Positions 27,146-35,745 of a stretch of 64,000 bases of DNA are shown here, piece after piece. Every line of letters begins with the position of its first letter. The stretch's first letter is position 1. Position numbers and translations under genes: made by a program. The notes beneath the pieces are model-generated. The model did no database searches, was not told the DNA's origin, and saw nothing but the letters and a program-made list of their open reading frames with translations. The DNA comes from Chloroflexota bacterium. Its GTDB lineage: Bacteria > Chloroflexota > UBA6077 > JACCZL01. The DNA lies in NCBI GenBank assembly GCA_020845495.1, contig JADLFM010000137.1, forward strand, positions 124,001 through 188,000, given 5' to 3'.

Positions 27146-28264
27146 CTAACGGCGGCCATATCTGGCGATGCCGTCTGGGTTCAAGTCGATGCCGAGACCA
27201 GGCCCGGTCGGGATTGCGAGCATGCCCTCGGCGTCGAGGGTGAACGGCTGCGCGACGATCTCCTCGATGTACACCGAGGGGGTCAGGTACTCCACGTAGC
27301 GCGCGACCGGGAGCGAGGCCGTCAGGTGGAGGTCGGCGGCGAGGCCAATGGCCGTGTTCCAGCCGTGCGGCACCAGCAGGATATTGTGGTCGTACGCCAG
27401 CCAGCCGATCCGCCGCGACTCCGAGAGACCGCCAACCTTGGTGCAGTCCGGCTGGATCACGTCCACCGCGCCACGCTCGATCCAGGGGAGAAAGCTCTGG
27501 CGGCGAGTCAGCACCTCGCCAGTTGAGATCGGAACCGGGGCGTGCTCGCGCAACTTGACGAATCCGTCGATGTCGTCGGGCGGGAGTGCCTCCTCGAACC
27601 AGACGACCTGATAGTCTGCGAGCATCCGCGCCGTCTCGACCGCCCACTTGTAGCCGTGCGGCCAGAACTGCTCGCTGCCGCCGGCGTCCACCATCAGCTC
27701 GACGTCCGGCCCGACGGCGTCTCTGGCCGTCTGCATGAGCACCTCGTCGGTCCGGCGGTCCACCCGTCCGAATGGCCGCCAACCGAGTTTGATAGCGCGG
27801 AAGCCCCGCGCTGTGACTGCTTGCAGGGTGTCGCGAAGGCGGGCCGGCTCGTCGAAGAGGATCGAGCCGTACGGCTTGATGCGGTCGCGATAAGAGCCAC
27901 CGAGCAGTCGCGCGACCGGCTGGCCAGTCACCTTGCCGAGGATGTCCCAGAGCGCGATGTCGATGCCGGAGATCGCGTGCTCGACGGCGCCGCCGCGCCC
28001 CTGCCAGAAGGCCATCTGGCGAAGCTTCTCGGTCACCCGCTCCGGCTCGATCGCGGAATCACCGATGCACCAGGGCCGTAGCAGCCTGAGCGCTCCCTCG
28101 ACGAGCGCCTGGCTGGTGTAGACGCTCCCATAGCCAGCTACCCCGTCCTCGGCGATCACCTCAACCAGGGTATGCAGGTTCTCCTCGCGTGACGGGTCGT
28201 GGTCCCAGCCGCCAGCCGGGGTCTCGCCTAGGAGCGCGATGGTATTGATCTCCCGGATCCTCAT
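27146..28264 (-). CDS. Mandelate racemase / muconate lactonizing enzyme family (enolase superfamily)
   Basis: 372 residues. Metal ligands D193, E224 or E225, and E250 (WFEEALPPDD, STGEVL), a D272-H300 dyad (IQPDC, LVPHGWN), and catalytic Lys K159 in RAIKLGW. The first Lys of the usual KxK is replaced by Ala. The superfamily abstracts an alpha proton from a carboxylate; acid-sugar dehydratases and racemases are both possible. An upstream extension to 28537 is rejected because GAGGAGGGG stands 5 bases before ATG 28262-28264. Confidence 0.93.
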   Translation of the reverse strand: MRIREINTIALLGETPAGGWDHDPSREENLHTLVEVIAEDGVAGYGSVYTSQALVEGALRLLRPWCIGDSAIEPERVTEKLRQMAFWQGRGGAVEHAISGIDIALWDILGKVTGQPVARLLGGSYRDRIKPYGSILFDEPARLRDTLQAVTARGFRAIKLGWRPFGRVDRRTDEVLMQTARDAVGPDVELMVDAGGSEQFWPHGYKWAVETARMLADYQVVWFEEALPPDDIDGFVKLREHAPVPISTGEVLTRRQSFLPWIERGAVDVIQPDCTKVGGLSESRRIGWLAYDHNILLVPHGWNTAIGLAADLHLTASLPVARYVEYLTPSVYIEEIVAQPFTLDAEGMLAIPTGPGLGIDLNPDGIARYGRR

Positions 28265-28269
28265 GGTGG

Positions 28270-28278
28270 CCCCTCCTC
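28270..28278 (-). promoter_or_regulatory. Shine-Dalgarno fixing the racemase-family start
   Basis: GAGGAGGGG on the minus strand, 5 bases before ATG 28262-28264. It rules out the in-frame starts further upstream. Confidence 0.75.
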
Positions 28279-28479
28279 GATCGGCGGGAGAGTACCACGC
28301 CTCACAGAGCACTCCGTACGCGGCGCTCCCTTCACCCGGGTCAGTGTCGAAACCACGGCCAGGGCAGGCCAGGATTCGCGGGATCGTCCTGAGGGTGCAT
28401 GGAGATGTCAGCGTGGCCTTGGTGTGAGCGCTGACCGAACCTGGACGCAAGACCGCTGACGGTCGTCCTCTGACCTCCA

Positions 28480-28586
28480 CTGTATCTCGCCCGCATGGGG
28501 ACCCGGCCGGCGTGGCCCATCGGCACGACCCGCGCACCCAGCGCCGTGATCTGTATCTCGCCAGTATGGAGGCCCGGCCATCGTGA
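28480..28586. repeat. Imperfect direct repeat in a divergent promoter region
   Basis: ctgtatctcgcc begins copies at 28480 and 28551 (period 71), each followed by a similar tract ending near cccggcc. They lie in the 445-base gap between the racemase-family gene and the alpha/beta hydrolase gene, which are divergent. The repeats may be regulator sites or a small duplication; nothing else is recognisable in 28265-28709. Confidence 0.5.
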
Positions 28587-28709
28587 CCGTGCGCCGCTCA
28601 CAGGGCGATGGACAACCCTGGCCCGGCGCTGTCAGTGACAGGCGCCTGATCGCGACGCGCGCCGCACGCACCGCGTACCATGTCGGTGCGAAGCTACGGG
28701 AGGCGAGCT

Positions 28710-29423
28710 ATGGCACCCTTCGTCATCGTCCACGGCGCCTGGGGCGGCGCATGGTCCTGGAACCGACTCGTCGTGCCGCGGCTGCGGCAGGCGGGCCAGG
28801 AGGTGTATGCCGTCACCCTGACGGGGCTTGGCGAGCGCGCACACCTCGCCACGCCTGACGTCGACCTCGATACGCACATTCAGGACGTTGTCAACCTCCT
28901 GTACTTCGAGGATCTGACTGACGTGATCCTCGCCGGCCATTCGTACGGCGGCATGGTCATCACCGGCGCCGCCGATCGCGCGCCTGAACGCATCCGTCAA
29001 CTGGTCTACCTCGACGCTGCCACGCCATCGGACGGTCAGGCATCCGTCGATCAGTTCCCCGGCCGGCGAGAGGAGATCGAGGAGCGCGTCCAGCGCGACG
29101 GCGACGGCTGGTTGATTCCACCCGGCCCGGTCCCACCCGACCAGCCAGCCGAGATCACCGCATGGGCGACTCCCCGGCGACGGCCCCAGCCGGTCAAGAC
29201 GATGACACAGCCGCTCCGGCTGACGCGCGGTGAGACGGCGCTCCCTCGCGCCTACGTCTACTGCACCCTCGGCAAGGCACCAGATAGCCCGCAGGCGCAA
29301 CGGGCAGGACGGGTCAAGAACGATCCGCGCTGGCGCTTCATCGAGCTTCAGACCGGGCACAACCTCCACTACAGCGCGCCCGACGAGACGGTGCGAATCT
29401 TGCTCGATCTCGCGGGCCAGTAG
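28710..29423 (+). CDS. Alpha/beta-fold hydrolase (esterase-like)
   Basis: 237 residues. VHGAWGGAWSW is the oxyanion-hole motif, S78 in GHSYGG the nucleophile, and the likely catalytic His lies in TGHNLHYSAP. The pattern matches small esterases of the salicylate-esterase/hydroxynitrile-lyase type. ATG 28710 has GGGAGG 6 bases before it; an upstream ATG at 28680 is less likely. It is divergent from the racemase-family gene. The substrate is unknown. Confidence 0.9.
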   Translation: MAPFVIVHGAWGGAWSWNRLVVPRLRQAGQEVYAVTLTGLGERAHLATPDVDLDTHIQDVVNLLYFEDLTDVILAGHSYGGMVITGAADRAPERIRQLVYLDAATPSDGQASVDQFPGRREEIEERVQRDGDGWLIPPGPVPPDQPAEITAWATPRRRPQPVKTMTQPLRLTRGETALPRAYVYCTLGKAPDSPQAQRAGRVKNDPRWRFIELQTGHNLHYSAPDETVRILLDLAGQ

Positions 29424-29447
29424 CCGCCGTCCCAGCCTGATAGCACC

Positions 29448-29569
29448 CTCCCTCGCCCCTCGGACCTCTTGTTCTGTACGAGGCATCGCCCACGCACGTC
29501 CCCTCGGTGCGTTGCAGCGGCATGGAGGACTTTCCCGCGTGCGGGAGACGGGGTCCGAGGGTGAGGGAG
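29448..29569. repeat. GC-rich palindromic intergenic element (diverged copy)
   Basis: Arms 29448-29468 and 29550-29569 pair with one mismatch and one indel, and a TCCCGC-gt-GCGGGA hairpin lies inside at 29533-29546. The layout matches the perfect palindrome at 32128-32186 with extra sequence in the left half. It sits in the 469-base gap 29424-29892, which otherwise shows no gene. Confidence 0.55.
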
Positions 29570-29892
29570 AGCGTGGCCAGGGGCATGAGGTCTTGGGTGA
29601 CGGGCGCTCAATCCTCACACAACTGTTGAGTACGGCTCATCGAGTCGTTACACTCGGCCTCAGTGAGGGATTCCAGAGGGGTGCTTGACGCCTCGCCCGC
29701 GGTCGGATGGCGAGCGCGACGCTCGTTCGCATGTTTCGTGGACGGTCCGCCGGCTACCTGGGCTCGGAGGTGATGCACACGTAACCAGAACTGACGTCGA
29801 CACAGCCGCTCTCAGGTACGCTCCCTGTGTGGAGGGGCATGCGTGCCGTTTCGTCGGCGGCGCCGATGCCGCCGTGTGGTGGGAGTTTCGAG

Positions 29893-32121
29893 ATGGCGAA
29901 GAAGCCTTCCGTGTCGCGACGCGCGTTCCTCGAGACCACCGTCGGGGTGTTTGGGCTGGGCCTGCTGACCGCCTGTGCGCCGCAGTCCCCAGCGCCTGCC
30001 AAGCCGGCCGGAACGAGCGCACCCGCGCCCACGAGTGCGCCGGCCGCCGCTCAGCCGACGCAGGCAGCGGCTGCACCGGCCGCCGCGACGACCGCGCCGG
30101 CAGCCGCGAAGCCAGCGGCGAAACCAGCTGAGGCTGCAAAGCCCGCGGCGCCGGCCAAGCCCGCCGCGGCCAAGCCTGACGAAAAGATCGGCCGCAACCT
30201 GATCGGGAAGCTCGAGGGGCCGACCGTCATCACCGATCCGGCCAAGTTCCCCAAGACGTTCAAGGAAGCGCCGCAGCTTGCCGAACTGGTCAAGGCTGGC
30301 AAGCTCCCGCCGGTCGAGCAGCGGATCGGGCAGGATCCGCTGGTGCTGAAACCGGTCCACGAGATCGGCAAGTACGGCGGCACCTGGCGGCGCGGCTTTA
30401 CCGGCCCGGGTGACTATCTGAACGGGATTCGCGCGGGCAGTGGGCCTGACTTCCTCCTCTACGTCGACTACACCGGCAATGAAATCGTGCCGAACATCGC
30501 GAAGGGCTGGGAGGTCTCGGACGGCGGCCGGGTCACCACCCTCCACCTACGGCGAGGCATGAAGTGGTCCGATGGCGAGCCGTTCACCGCCGACGATTTC
30601 GTGTTCTGGTTCGAGGATCTCTACCAGAACAAGGAGCTCAGCCCGGTTCCACTGTCGACGATGACGGTCAACGGCAAGCAGGGCGTCCTCGAGAAGGTGG
30701 ACGAGTACACCGTCCGATTCCGCTTCCCTGACCCCTACTACCTGCTGCCCGACATGCTCTCGGTCAGCACGTCGATCAGCGGCCAGGCGACGCAGGGTCT
30801 GTACGCCTGGGGCGGCTACGCGCCGAAGCACTACCTCCAGGCCTACCATCCGAAGTACACGCCCCAAGAGCAGGTCGACAAGCAGGCCAAGGATGCCGGT
30901 TTTGACAACTGGGTCAGCCACTTCAAGTTCCTGAACGACTGGTCCAAGAATCCAGGCGTGCCCGTCGTCTCGCCCTGGAAGACCGTCCAGCCCTCCACGA
31001 CGCCGACCTGGACGCTCGAGCGGAATCCGTACAGCATCTGGGTCGACACCGAGGGCAACCAGCTCCCGTACATCGACAAGATCCAGATTACGCTGGCCGA
31101 GAACCTGGAGATCATCAACCTCCGCGCGATCGCCGGCGAGTACGACTACCAGGCTCGCCACATCGACATCGGCAAGCTGCCGGTCATCATCGAGAACCAG
31201 CAGAAGGGCAACTACAAGGTCTCGATCAATCCGATGTTCACGGGGTCCGACTACGGCATCTTCTTCAACATGCACTACGACGCGGATCCCGAGATCAACA
31301 AGTGGTTCAACAATCTCGACTTCCGGCGGGCGCTCTCGTTGGCGATGGATCGGGACCAGATCAACGAGACCTTCTTCCTGGGCGTCGGCACGCCCGGCTC
31401 GGGTGCGCCGGCCGAGTCGAACAAGTACAGCCCCGGTCCGGAGTGGCGCCAGAAGTGGTCGGTCCTCGACCTCGCGCAGGCGAATCAACTGCTCGATAAG
31501 GCAGGGCTCACCCAGAAGGACTCTGAGGGCTACCGGCAGCGGACAGACGGTAAAGGCCGGCTCAGCATCGAGGTCACGACGCTCGGCGGCCAGTTCGTTC
31601 AGTTTACCCAGATTAGCGAGATGGTCCGCGAACAATGGAAGAAGGTCGGGATCGACCTCATCGTGCAGGAGCGCGAGCGGACGCTGGCGATTCGTCGGGC
31701 AGCCGGCAACGAGACCCAGTTGATCGCCTGGAGTAACGACGGCACCGACACGCTGTTCGCAAACTCAGGCTGGATCATCCCTATCGACGGCAATAGCTGG
31801 TGGAGCCCAGAATACGGCAAGTGGTTCGCGTCCAACGGCACCGCCGGTCGCGAGCCACCCGAGCCGATGCGCAAAGTCATGGAGCTCGACAAGAAGGCCT
31901 ACGGGATGGAGGACGCCGAGCGGATCGAGGCCGGCAAGGAGATGTGGCGCATCACGCTGGACAACGTCTGGTACATCGGCGGCGTGGGGCAGGCCGGCGC
32001 GGTCATGGGCATCATGATCGCGAAGAACGACATCGGGAATGCGCCATCCGCCTACGCGAACATCAACCTGACCTGGCCGTGCAGTATCTCTCGGCCGGTC
32101 ACCTTCTACTGGAAGAAGTAG
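29893..32121 (+). CDS. ABC transporter substrate-binding lipoprotein, family 5 (peptide/nickel type)
   Basis: 742 residues. A Tat-like SRRAFL motif and lipobox LLTAC (C28) give a lipid-anchored exported protein; an Ala/Pro/Lys linker runs to about residue 100. The binding domain has LHLRRGMKWSDGEPFTADDFVFWFED, the family 5 signature region, and DFRRALSLAMDRDQINETFF. It is longer than the common 550 residues. ATG 29893 follows GGGAG at 7 bases; the in-frame start at 29827 is rejected. No permease or ATPase is adjacent, so it works with a transporter encoded elsewhere. Confidence 0.93.
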   Translation: MAKKPSVSRRAFLETTVGVFGLGLLTACAPQSPAPAKPAGTSAPAPTSAPAAAQPTQAAAAPAAATTAPAAAKPAAKPAEAAKPAAPAKPAAAKPDEKIGRNLIGKLEGPTVITDPAKFPKTFKEAPQLAELVKAGKLPPVEQRIGQDPLVLKPVHEIGKYGGTWRRGFTGPGDYLNGIRAGSGPDFLLYVDYTGNEIVPNIAKGWEVSDGGRVTTLHLRRGMKWSDGEPFTADDFVFWFEDLYQNKELSPVPLSTMTVNGKQGVLEKVDEYTVRFRFPDPYYLLPDMLSVSTSISGQATQGLYAWGGYAPKHYLQAYHPKYTPQEQVDKQAKDAGFDNWVSHFKFLNDWSKNPGVPVVSPWKTVQPSTTPTWTLERNPYSIWVDTEGNQLPYIDKIQITLAENLEIINLRAIAGEYDYQARHIDIGKLPVIIENQQKGNYKVSINPMFTGSDYGIFFNMHYDADPEINKWFNNLDFRRALSLAMDRDQINETFFLGVGTPGSGAPAESNKYSPGPEWRQKWSVLDLAQANQLLDKAGLTQKDSEGYRQRTDGKGRLSIEVTTLGGQFVQFTQISEMVREQWKKVGIDLIVQERERTLAIRRAAGNETQLIAWSNDGTDTLFANSGWIIPIDGNSWWSPEYGKWFASNGTAGREPPEPMRKVMELDKKAYGMEDAERIEAGKEMWRITLDNVWYIGGVGQAGAVMGIMIAKNDIGNAPSAYANINLTWPCSISRPVTFYWKK

Positions 32122-32127
32122 ACCGCG

Positions 32128-32186
32128 ATCCCCTCACCCCCGGCCTCTCCCCCCGGATGCGGGGGAGAGGCCGGGGGTGAGGGGAT
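32128..32186. repeat. Perfect 26-bp palindrome with 7-nt loop (intergenic palindromic repeat / terminator)
   Basis: Arms 32128-32153 and 32161-32186 are exact inverted copies around cggatgc. It begins 6 bases after the family 5 lipoprotein stop, so as RNA it would be a very stable hairpin that could end or protect the transcript. Related but diverged copies lie at 29448-29569, 42829-42900 and, as the core only, at 60521-60540. Confidence 0.85.
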
Positions 32187-32237
32187 ACCAGCCTTCGTGC
32201 GGGCGCGGCCACGTGCTACCATCGCGCCGGGGTGATG

Positions 32238-32268
32238 GCGCGAACAGGCCAGTGCGCGAACAGGCCAG
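32238..32268. repeat. 15-bp direct repeat upstream of the TPR gene
   Basis: gcgcgaacaggccag occurs at 32238-32252 and 32254-32268, one base apart. The second copy runs into the GGGAG before the TPR gene start. Confidence 0.85.
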
Positions 32269-32274
32269 GGAGCG

Positions 32275-32769
32275 ATGCGGGTGGTGTGGTCGGTGAGGCG
32301 CGTGCTGCGGCTGTTGGGAACGGTGGTCGCGGGAATTCTCCTTGCCGGGATCCTCATCGTCGCGCTGGTGGGTGGCGGCCTCGTCCTGATTCCGAGCGCT
32401 GGCTACGCCTTCACAGAGGATGACGCCGTGCCGCGCCGTCCGCCTGTCGTCCCGCCTGACCTTCCGATGGACGCGCCCAAGAGTCTGGTCCTCTACCTCT
32501 ACAGCCCCAAGATCGAGCAGACCTGGGGCCGAGACTGGCCGATGGCCATTCGGCTCCTCGAAGATCTCGTCGCGCGCTACCCAGACGACTCCGCCGTCCA
32601 CGAGAAGCTGTACGCTGCGTACGTCGAGCACGGCCGGGCATTGGCCAAACGTGGTGCCACGGTCGAGGCCGAAGCCGTCTTCGAGCGAGCGATCCGTTTC
32701 GACCCCGACCGCCCAGAAGCCCAGACCTACCTGGACGACCTCGCGGCCGCGAGCGGCCGAGCGCACTGA
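32275..32769 (+). CDS. Membrane-anchored TPR-like protein
   Basis: 164 residues. One hydrophobic segment (about 12-38) follows basic residues, so the protein is anchored with its C-terminal part outside. Residues 70-160 are helical, with the pattern AIRLLEDLVARYPDDSAVHEKLYAAYVEHGRAL and AEAVFERAIRFDPDRPEAQTYL read as tetratricopeptide repeats. GGGAG ends only 2 bases before the ATG, a tight spacing. Function unknown; TPR proteins usually mediate protein contacts. Confidence 0.75.
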   Translation: MRVVWSVRRVLRLLGTVVAGILLAGILIVALVGGGLVLIPSAGYAFTEDDAVPRRPPVVPPDLPMDAPKSLVLYLYSPKIEQTWGRDWPMAIRLLEDLVARYPDDSAVHEKLYAAYVEHGRALAKRGATVEAEAVFERAIRFDPDRPEAQTYLDDLAAASGRAH

Positions 32770-32820
32770 GCGACGCCCGCCCCCATGATGAACCCGGTAG
32801 GTGGGCGACGCACGGGCATC

Positions 32821-34308
32821 CTATGACGGCGTGGCTGATAGCTCCGGTCGAGGGAACGCGCCGCCGCGTGCCCGCTCGTAGGCGTGCGCGACCTTGAAGA
32901 CAGTCTCCTCGCCGAGCGCCTTGCCGATGACCTGGAGGCCGACCGGCAGATCGTCCGAGAGGCCGCAGGGCAGGCTCAGGCCCGGCAGCCCTGCCAGGTT
33001 GACCGGGATCGTGCAGACATCCGAGAGATACATCGCTAGCGGGTCGTCCGTCCGTTCACCCAGCCGGAACGCGACCGTCGGCGAGGTTGGGGCGACGAGC
33101 GCGTCGTACCGTTCGAAGGCTCGGTCGAAGTCCTGCTTGATGAGCGTCCGGATCTTCTGGGCCTTCAGGTAGTAGGCGTCGTAGTAGCCGGAACTGAGCG
33201 CGTACGTCCCGAGCATGATCCGCCGCTTCACCTCAGGGCCGAAACCCCGGCCCCGGGTCTTGTAGTACCCGTCCCACATCGACGTTGCATCTGGAGCGGA
33301 GTAGCCGTAGCGCACGCCGTCGTAGCGGGCGAGGTTGGCGCTGCACTCGGCCGGCGCGATGATGTAGTACGCAGCGAGGCCGTAGTCAGTGTGGGGGAGC
33401 GACACCTCACCAATCTCCGCGCCAAGCCCACGCAGGACGTCGAGGGCAGCCTGAACCGCTCGTTCGACACCCGGCTCCATACCCGCCACGAAGTACTCCT
33501 TCGGGACGCCGAGCCGCACGCCCCGAAGCCCCTGGTCGGCGTGTGCGTCGAGCGCGTCCAGGTAGCGCGGAACCGGCGCGTCGAGGGAGGTCGAGTCGCG
33601 CGGGTCGTGGCCGGCGATCACCTCGGTCACGAGGGCGCAGTCCGCGACGTCGGCGCTGAGCGGCCCAAGCTGGTCGAGCGACGAGGCGAAGGCGATCAAG
33701 CCGTAGCGGCTGACCCGCCCATAGGTCGGCTTGAACCCGACGACGCCACAGAGTGAGGCTGGCTGACGAATCGAGCCCCCCGTGTCCGAGCCAATCGAGA
33801 AGGGGGCGAGCCGTGCCGCCACTGCCGCCGCCGAGCCGCCGCTCGAGCCGCCGGGCACGCGGTCCAGGTCTCCCCAGGGATTGCGGGTCGGGAAGAACGC
33901 CGAATTCTCAGTCGATGAGCCCATCGCGAATTCGTCCATGTTCGTCTTCCCGAGCAGGACCGCCCCGGCCGCGTACAACTTCTTGGCGATGGTGGCATCC
34001 TCGACTGGCACGAACGCTTCGAGCATCTTCGAGCTACAGGTCGTCCGGATGTCCCTGGTGAGTACCAGATCCTTGAGCGCCATCGGCACGCCGAGCAGCG
34101 GCGCGTCCTCGCCAGCGCGGCGGCGACGGTCCGCCTCGCGGGCCATAGCGAGCGCCGCCTCGGGTATCACGGTCACGTACGCCTGGACGAGTCCCTTGTC
34201 GAGCCGGTCGATGCGGTCGAGGTAGGCACGCGTCAAATCCTCAGACGAGATCGCGCCAGCGCGCATCTGGTCGAGCGCCTGGAGGACGGTCAGATCGGTC
34301 AACTCCAT
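32821..34308 (-). CDS. gatA: Asp-tRNA(Asn)/Glu-tRNA(Gln) amidotransferase subunit A
   Basis: 495 residues, the usual length. Amidase-signature triad K79 (MALKD), S155 (GGSSGGS) and S179 (SDTGGSIRQPA). The RQPA and GFKPTYGRVSRYGL context is that of GatA rather than a general amidase. It releases ammonia from glutamine, which GatB uses to amidate mischarged tRNA. It follows gatC by 5 bases in one operon; gatB is not in the window. The presence of GatCA implies indirect Gln-tRNA and/or Asn-tRNA formation. Confidence 0.97.
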   Translation of the reverse strand: MELTDLTVLQALDQMRAGAISSEDLTRAYLDRIDRLDKGLVQAYVTVIPEAALAMAREADRRRRAGEDAPLLGVPMALKDLVLTRDIRTTCSSKMLEAFVPVEDATIAKKLYAAGAVLLGKTNMDEFAMGSSTENSAFFPTRNPWGDLDRVPGGSSGGSAAAVAARLAPFSIGSDTGGSIRQPASLCGVVGFKPTYGRVSRYGLIAFASSLDQLGPLSADVADCALVTEVIAGHDPRDSTSLDAPVPRYLDALDAHADQGLRGVRLGVPKEYFVAGMEPGVERAVQAALDVLRGLGAEIGEVSLPHTDYGLAAYYIIAPAECSANLARYDGVRYGYSAPDATSMWDGYYKTRGRGFGPEVKRRIMLGTYALSSGYYDAYYLKAQKIRTLIKQDFDRAFERYDALVAPTSPTVAFRLGERTDDPLAMYLSDVCTIPVNLAGLPGLSLPCGLSDDLPVGLQVIGKALGEETVFKVAHAYERARGGAFPRPELSATPS

Positions 34309-34313
34309 CGGCG

Positions 34314-34601
34314 CTACTCCAGGACCGGCGGGACTTTGAAGAAGTCCCCTTCGCGGCGCGGCGCGTTCTTCAGCACTGCCTCCACCGGCAGCGACGGGCG
34401 GGGAACGTCGTCACGCATGACCGACGTGACGGGAATCACCTGAGCGGTTGGCGGGATTGCCGACGTATCGAGCCGGTCGAGCATCTGCATGTGTCCGAGG
34501 ATCTGTGACAACTGCTGCTGGAGGCGGTCGACCTCGTCATCGCCAAGCCCTAAGCGAGCCAGGCGCGCCACATGCTCGACCTGTTCACGGCTGATCGCCA
34601 T
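34314..34601 (-). CDS. gatC: Asp-tRNA(Asn)/Glu-tRNA(Gln) amidotransferase subunit C
   Basis: 95 residues, standard for GatC. ISREQVEHVARLARLGL at the start, LSQILGHMQMLDRLDT in the middle, and the C-terminal LPVEAVLKNAPRREGDFFKVPPVLE are diagnostic. It is a structural subunit that wraps around GatA and GatB. First gene of the gatC-gatA pair. Confidence 0.97.
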   Translation of the reverse strand: MAISREQVEHVARLARLGLGDDEVDRLQQQLSQILGHMQMLDRLDTSAIPPTAQVIPVTSVMRDDVPRPSLPVEAVLKNAPRREGDFFKVPPVLE

Positions 34602-34764
34602 GCCATTCCTCCCTGGCCATCGTCCCGCGGCCAGCCCATCCCGACGCCGACCCGTTCGCTCGCCAGCGCATCCATCTGCCAGCGTACCCGAACAGACGAA
34701 GTATACCGGCGGTCAGGGCACGGGCCGCGACGCGGCAGCATCGTATGATGCCACCGTCGACGGC

Positions 34765-35061
34765 TTACTGTGGGGAAGGCGGTGGTCCGCTCGGGGGCCA
34801 GGACGTCCGGAAGCGGAAGATACGGTTGCGCGAACAATCGCTCAAGACGTCTCTGTCGACGGACACCGTGAGGCAGCCGCCCTGCTCCAGCCGAAGCTCA
34901 GCCGGCGGATCGCCGACCGGCTCCCACCACTCGAGCGAGACGGTACCTGTCGCATCCTGGGGCGCATCTCGGCCGAGACGCAGGTGAACGTAGGTCGTAC
35001 CCGCGCCAATCTGGCGTCCGGCCGCGTCCGCAACGTCGACGTGCGACTTGAATACTGCCAT
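34765..35061 (-). CDS. Hypothetical protein, beta-rich
   Basis: 98 residues, not recognised. The sequence alternates hydrophobic and charged residues (TYVHLRLGRD, TGTVSLEWWEP, GCLTVSVDRDV), which suggests beta strands, and it lacks a signal or membrane segment. Codon use looks coding, but no strong Shine-Dalgarno precedes the ATG. It lies 163 bases upstream of gatC on the same strand and is divergent from the small membrane protein gene. Confidence 0.5.
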   Translation of the reverse strand: MAVFKSHVDVADAAGRQIGAGTTYVHLRLGRDAPQDATGTVSLEWWEPVGDPPAELRLEQGGCLTVSVDRDVLSDCSRNRIFRFRTSWPPSGPPPSPQ

Positions 35062-35182
35062 GCTTCTTGAAATCTCCGAGCGGTCGGCGCGCGGCCGGCA
35101 CTGCTGCCGTCAGTTTCGCTCGGCCGCTCGCGGCTCACAGTTCCCCGGTCTCGACTCATTCGCCGCCCACTCCGATGGTACC

Positions 35183-35377
35183 ATGATGGCAGGCCCACCT
35201 CCTGGAACGAGCTCAACGATGCCGTGGATCCCGCCCTACCCGCGCCGCGCGCCGGTTGCCGAGGACTACTGTGACCTCGGCCAGGACGAAGACCCGCGCG
35301 TGTGGATACCGGTCGGGATCGGGATGCTGCTGGTAGTCGCGCTGCTGCTCATCGCGACGCTGCTCGGCAAAGTCTGA
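35183..35377 (+). CDS. Small protein with C-terminal membrane segment
   Basis: 64 residues from the ATG pair at 35183; ATG 35219 would give 52. A Pro-rich hydrophilic front (PWIPPYPRRAP) and acidic patch precede one hydrophobic segment (VGIGMLLVVALLLIATLLG) reaching the C-terminus, a tail-anchored layout. No convincing Shine-Dalgarno. Function unknown. Confidence 0.45.
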   Translation: MMAGPPPGTSSTMPWIPPYPRRAPVAEDYCDLGQDEDPRVWIPVGIGMLLVVALLLIATLLGKV

Positions 35378-35709
35378 GCGAACATCCGTCCTGCGATCGC
35401 GGCCCGCACGCCAGCGCGGCCCGCCCGCTCCCGCGCCCGATGCGCGAGCCCAGAGCAGCAGACTGGCCGCCGCGCCGTGCGCCGCGCATTCCCCCTCGTC
35501 GCGGGCAGCTTCCGATGACCTGCCTGCCCTTCCGTCCACTCAGCGCAACGTGACACGTTTGTGATCGTTGGACTCGACGGAGAGCGCCGCCAACCATGGC
35601 TACGACGCGCCACGACATCATCTTCTGTCGCGTTACTGCCTAGACGCTGCGCTCTCGGAGGGTACTCGGTCCGCCCCGCACGGCGGCCGGCGCCAGTATC
35701 ACAAACGTC
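35378..35709. other. Intergenic stretch, no gene recognised
   Basis: GC-rich sequence between the small membrane protein gene and the C39 peptidase gene. No credible frame with a start signal on either strand. Confidence 0.5.
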
Positions 35710-35737
35710 TTGCAATTCCGGGCCAGATCCGGATAAT
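35710..35737 (+). promoter_or_regulatory. Candidate promoter just upstream of the C39 peptidase gene
   Basis: TTGCAA (35710-35715) and GATAAT (35732-35737) are 16 bases apart. The -10 ends 8 bases before ATG 35746, so transcription would begin only a base or two before the start codon, or the match is chance. A GGAG also lies 4 bases before the ATG. Confidence 0.3.
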
Positions 35738-35745
35738 GGAGCGCG

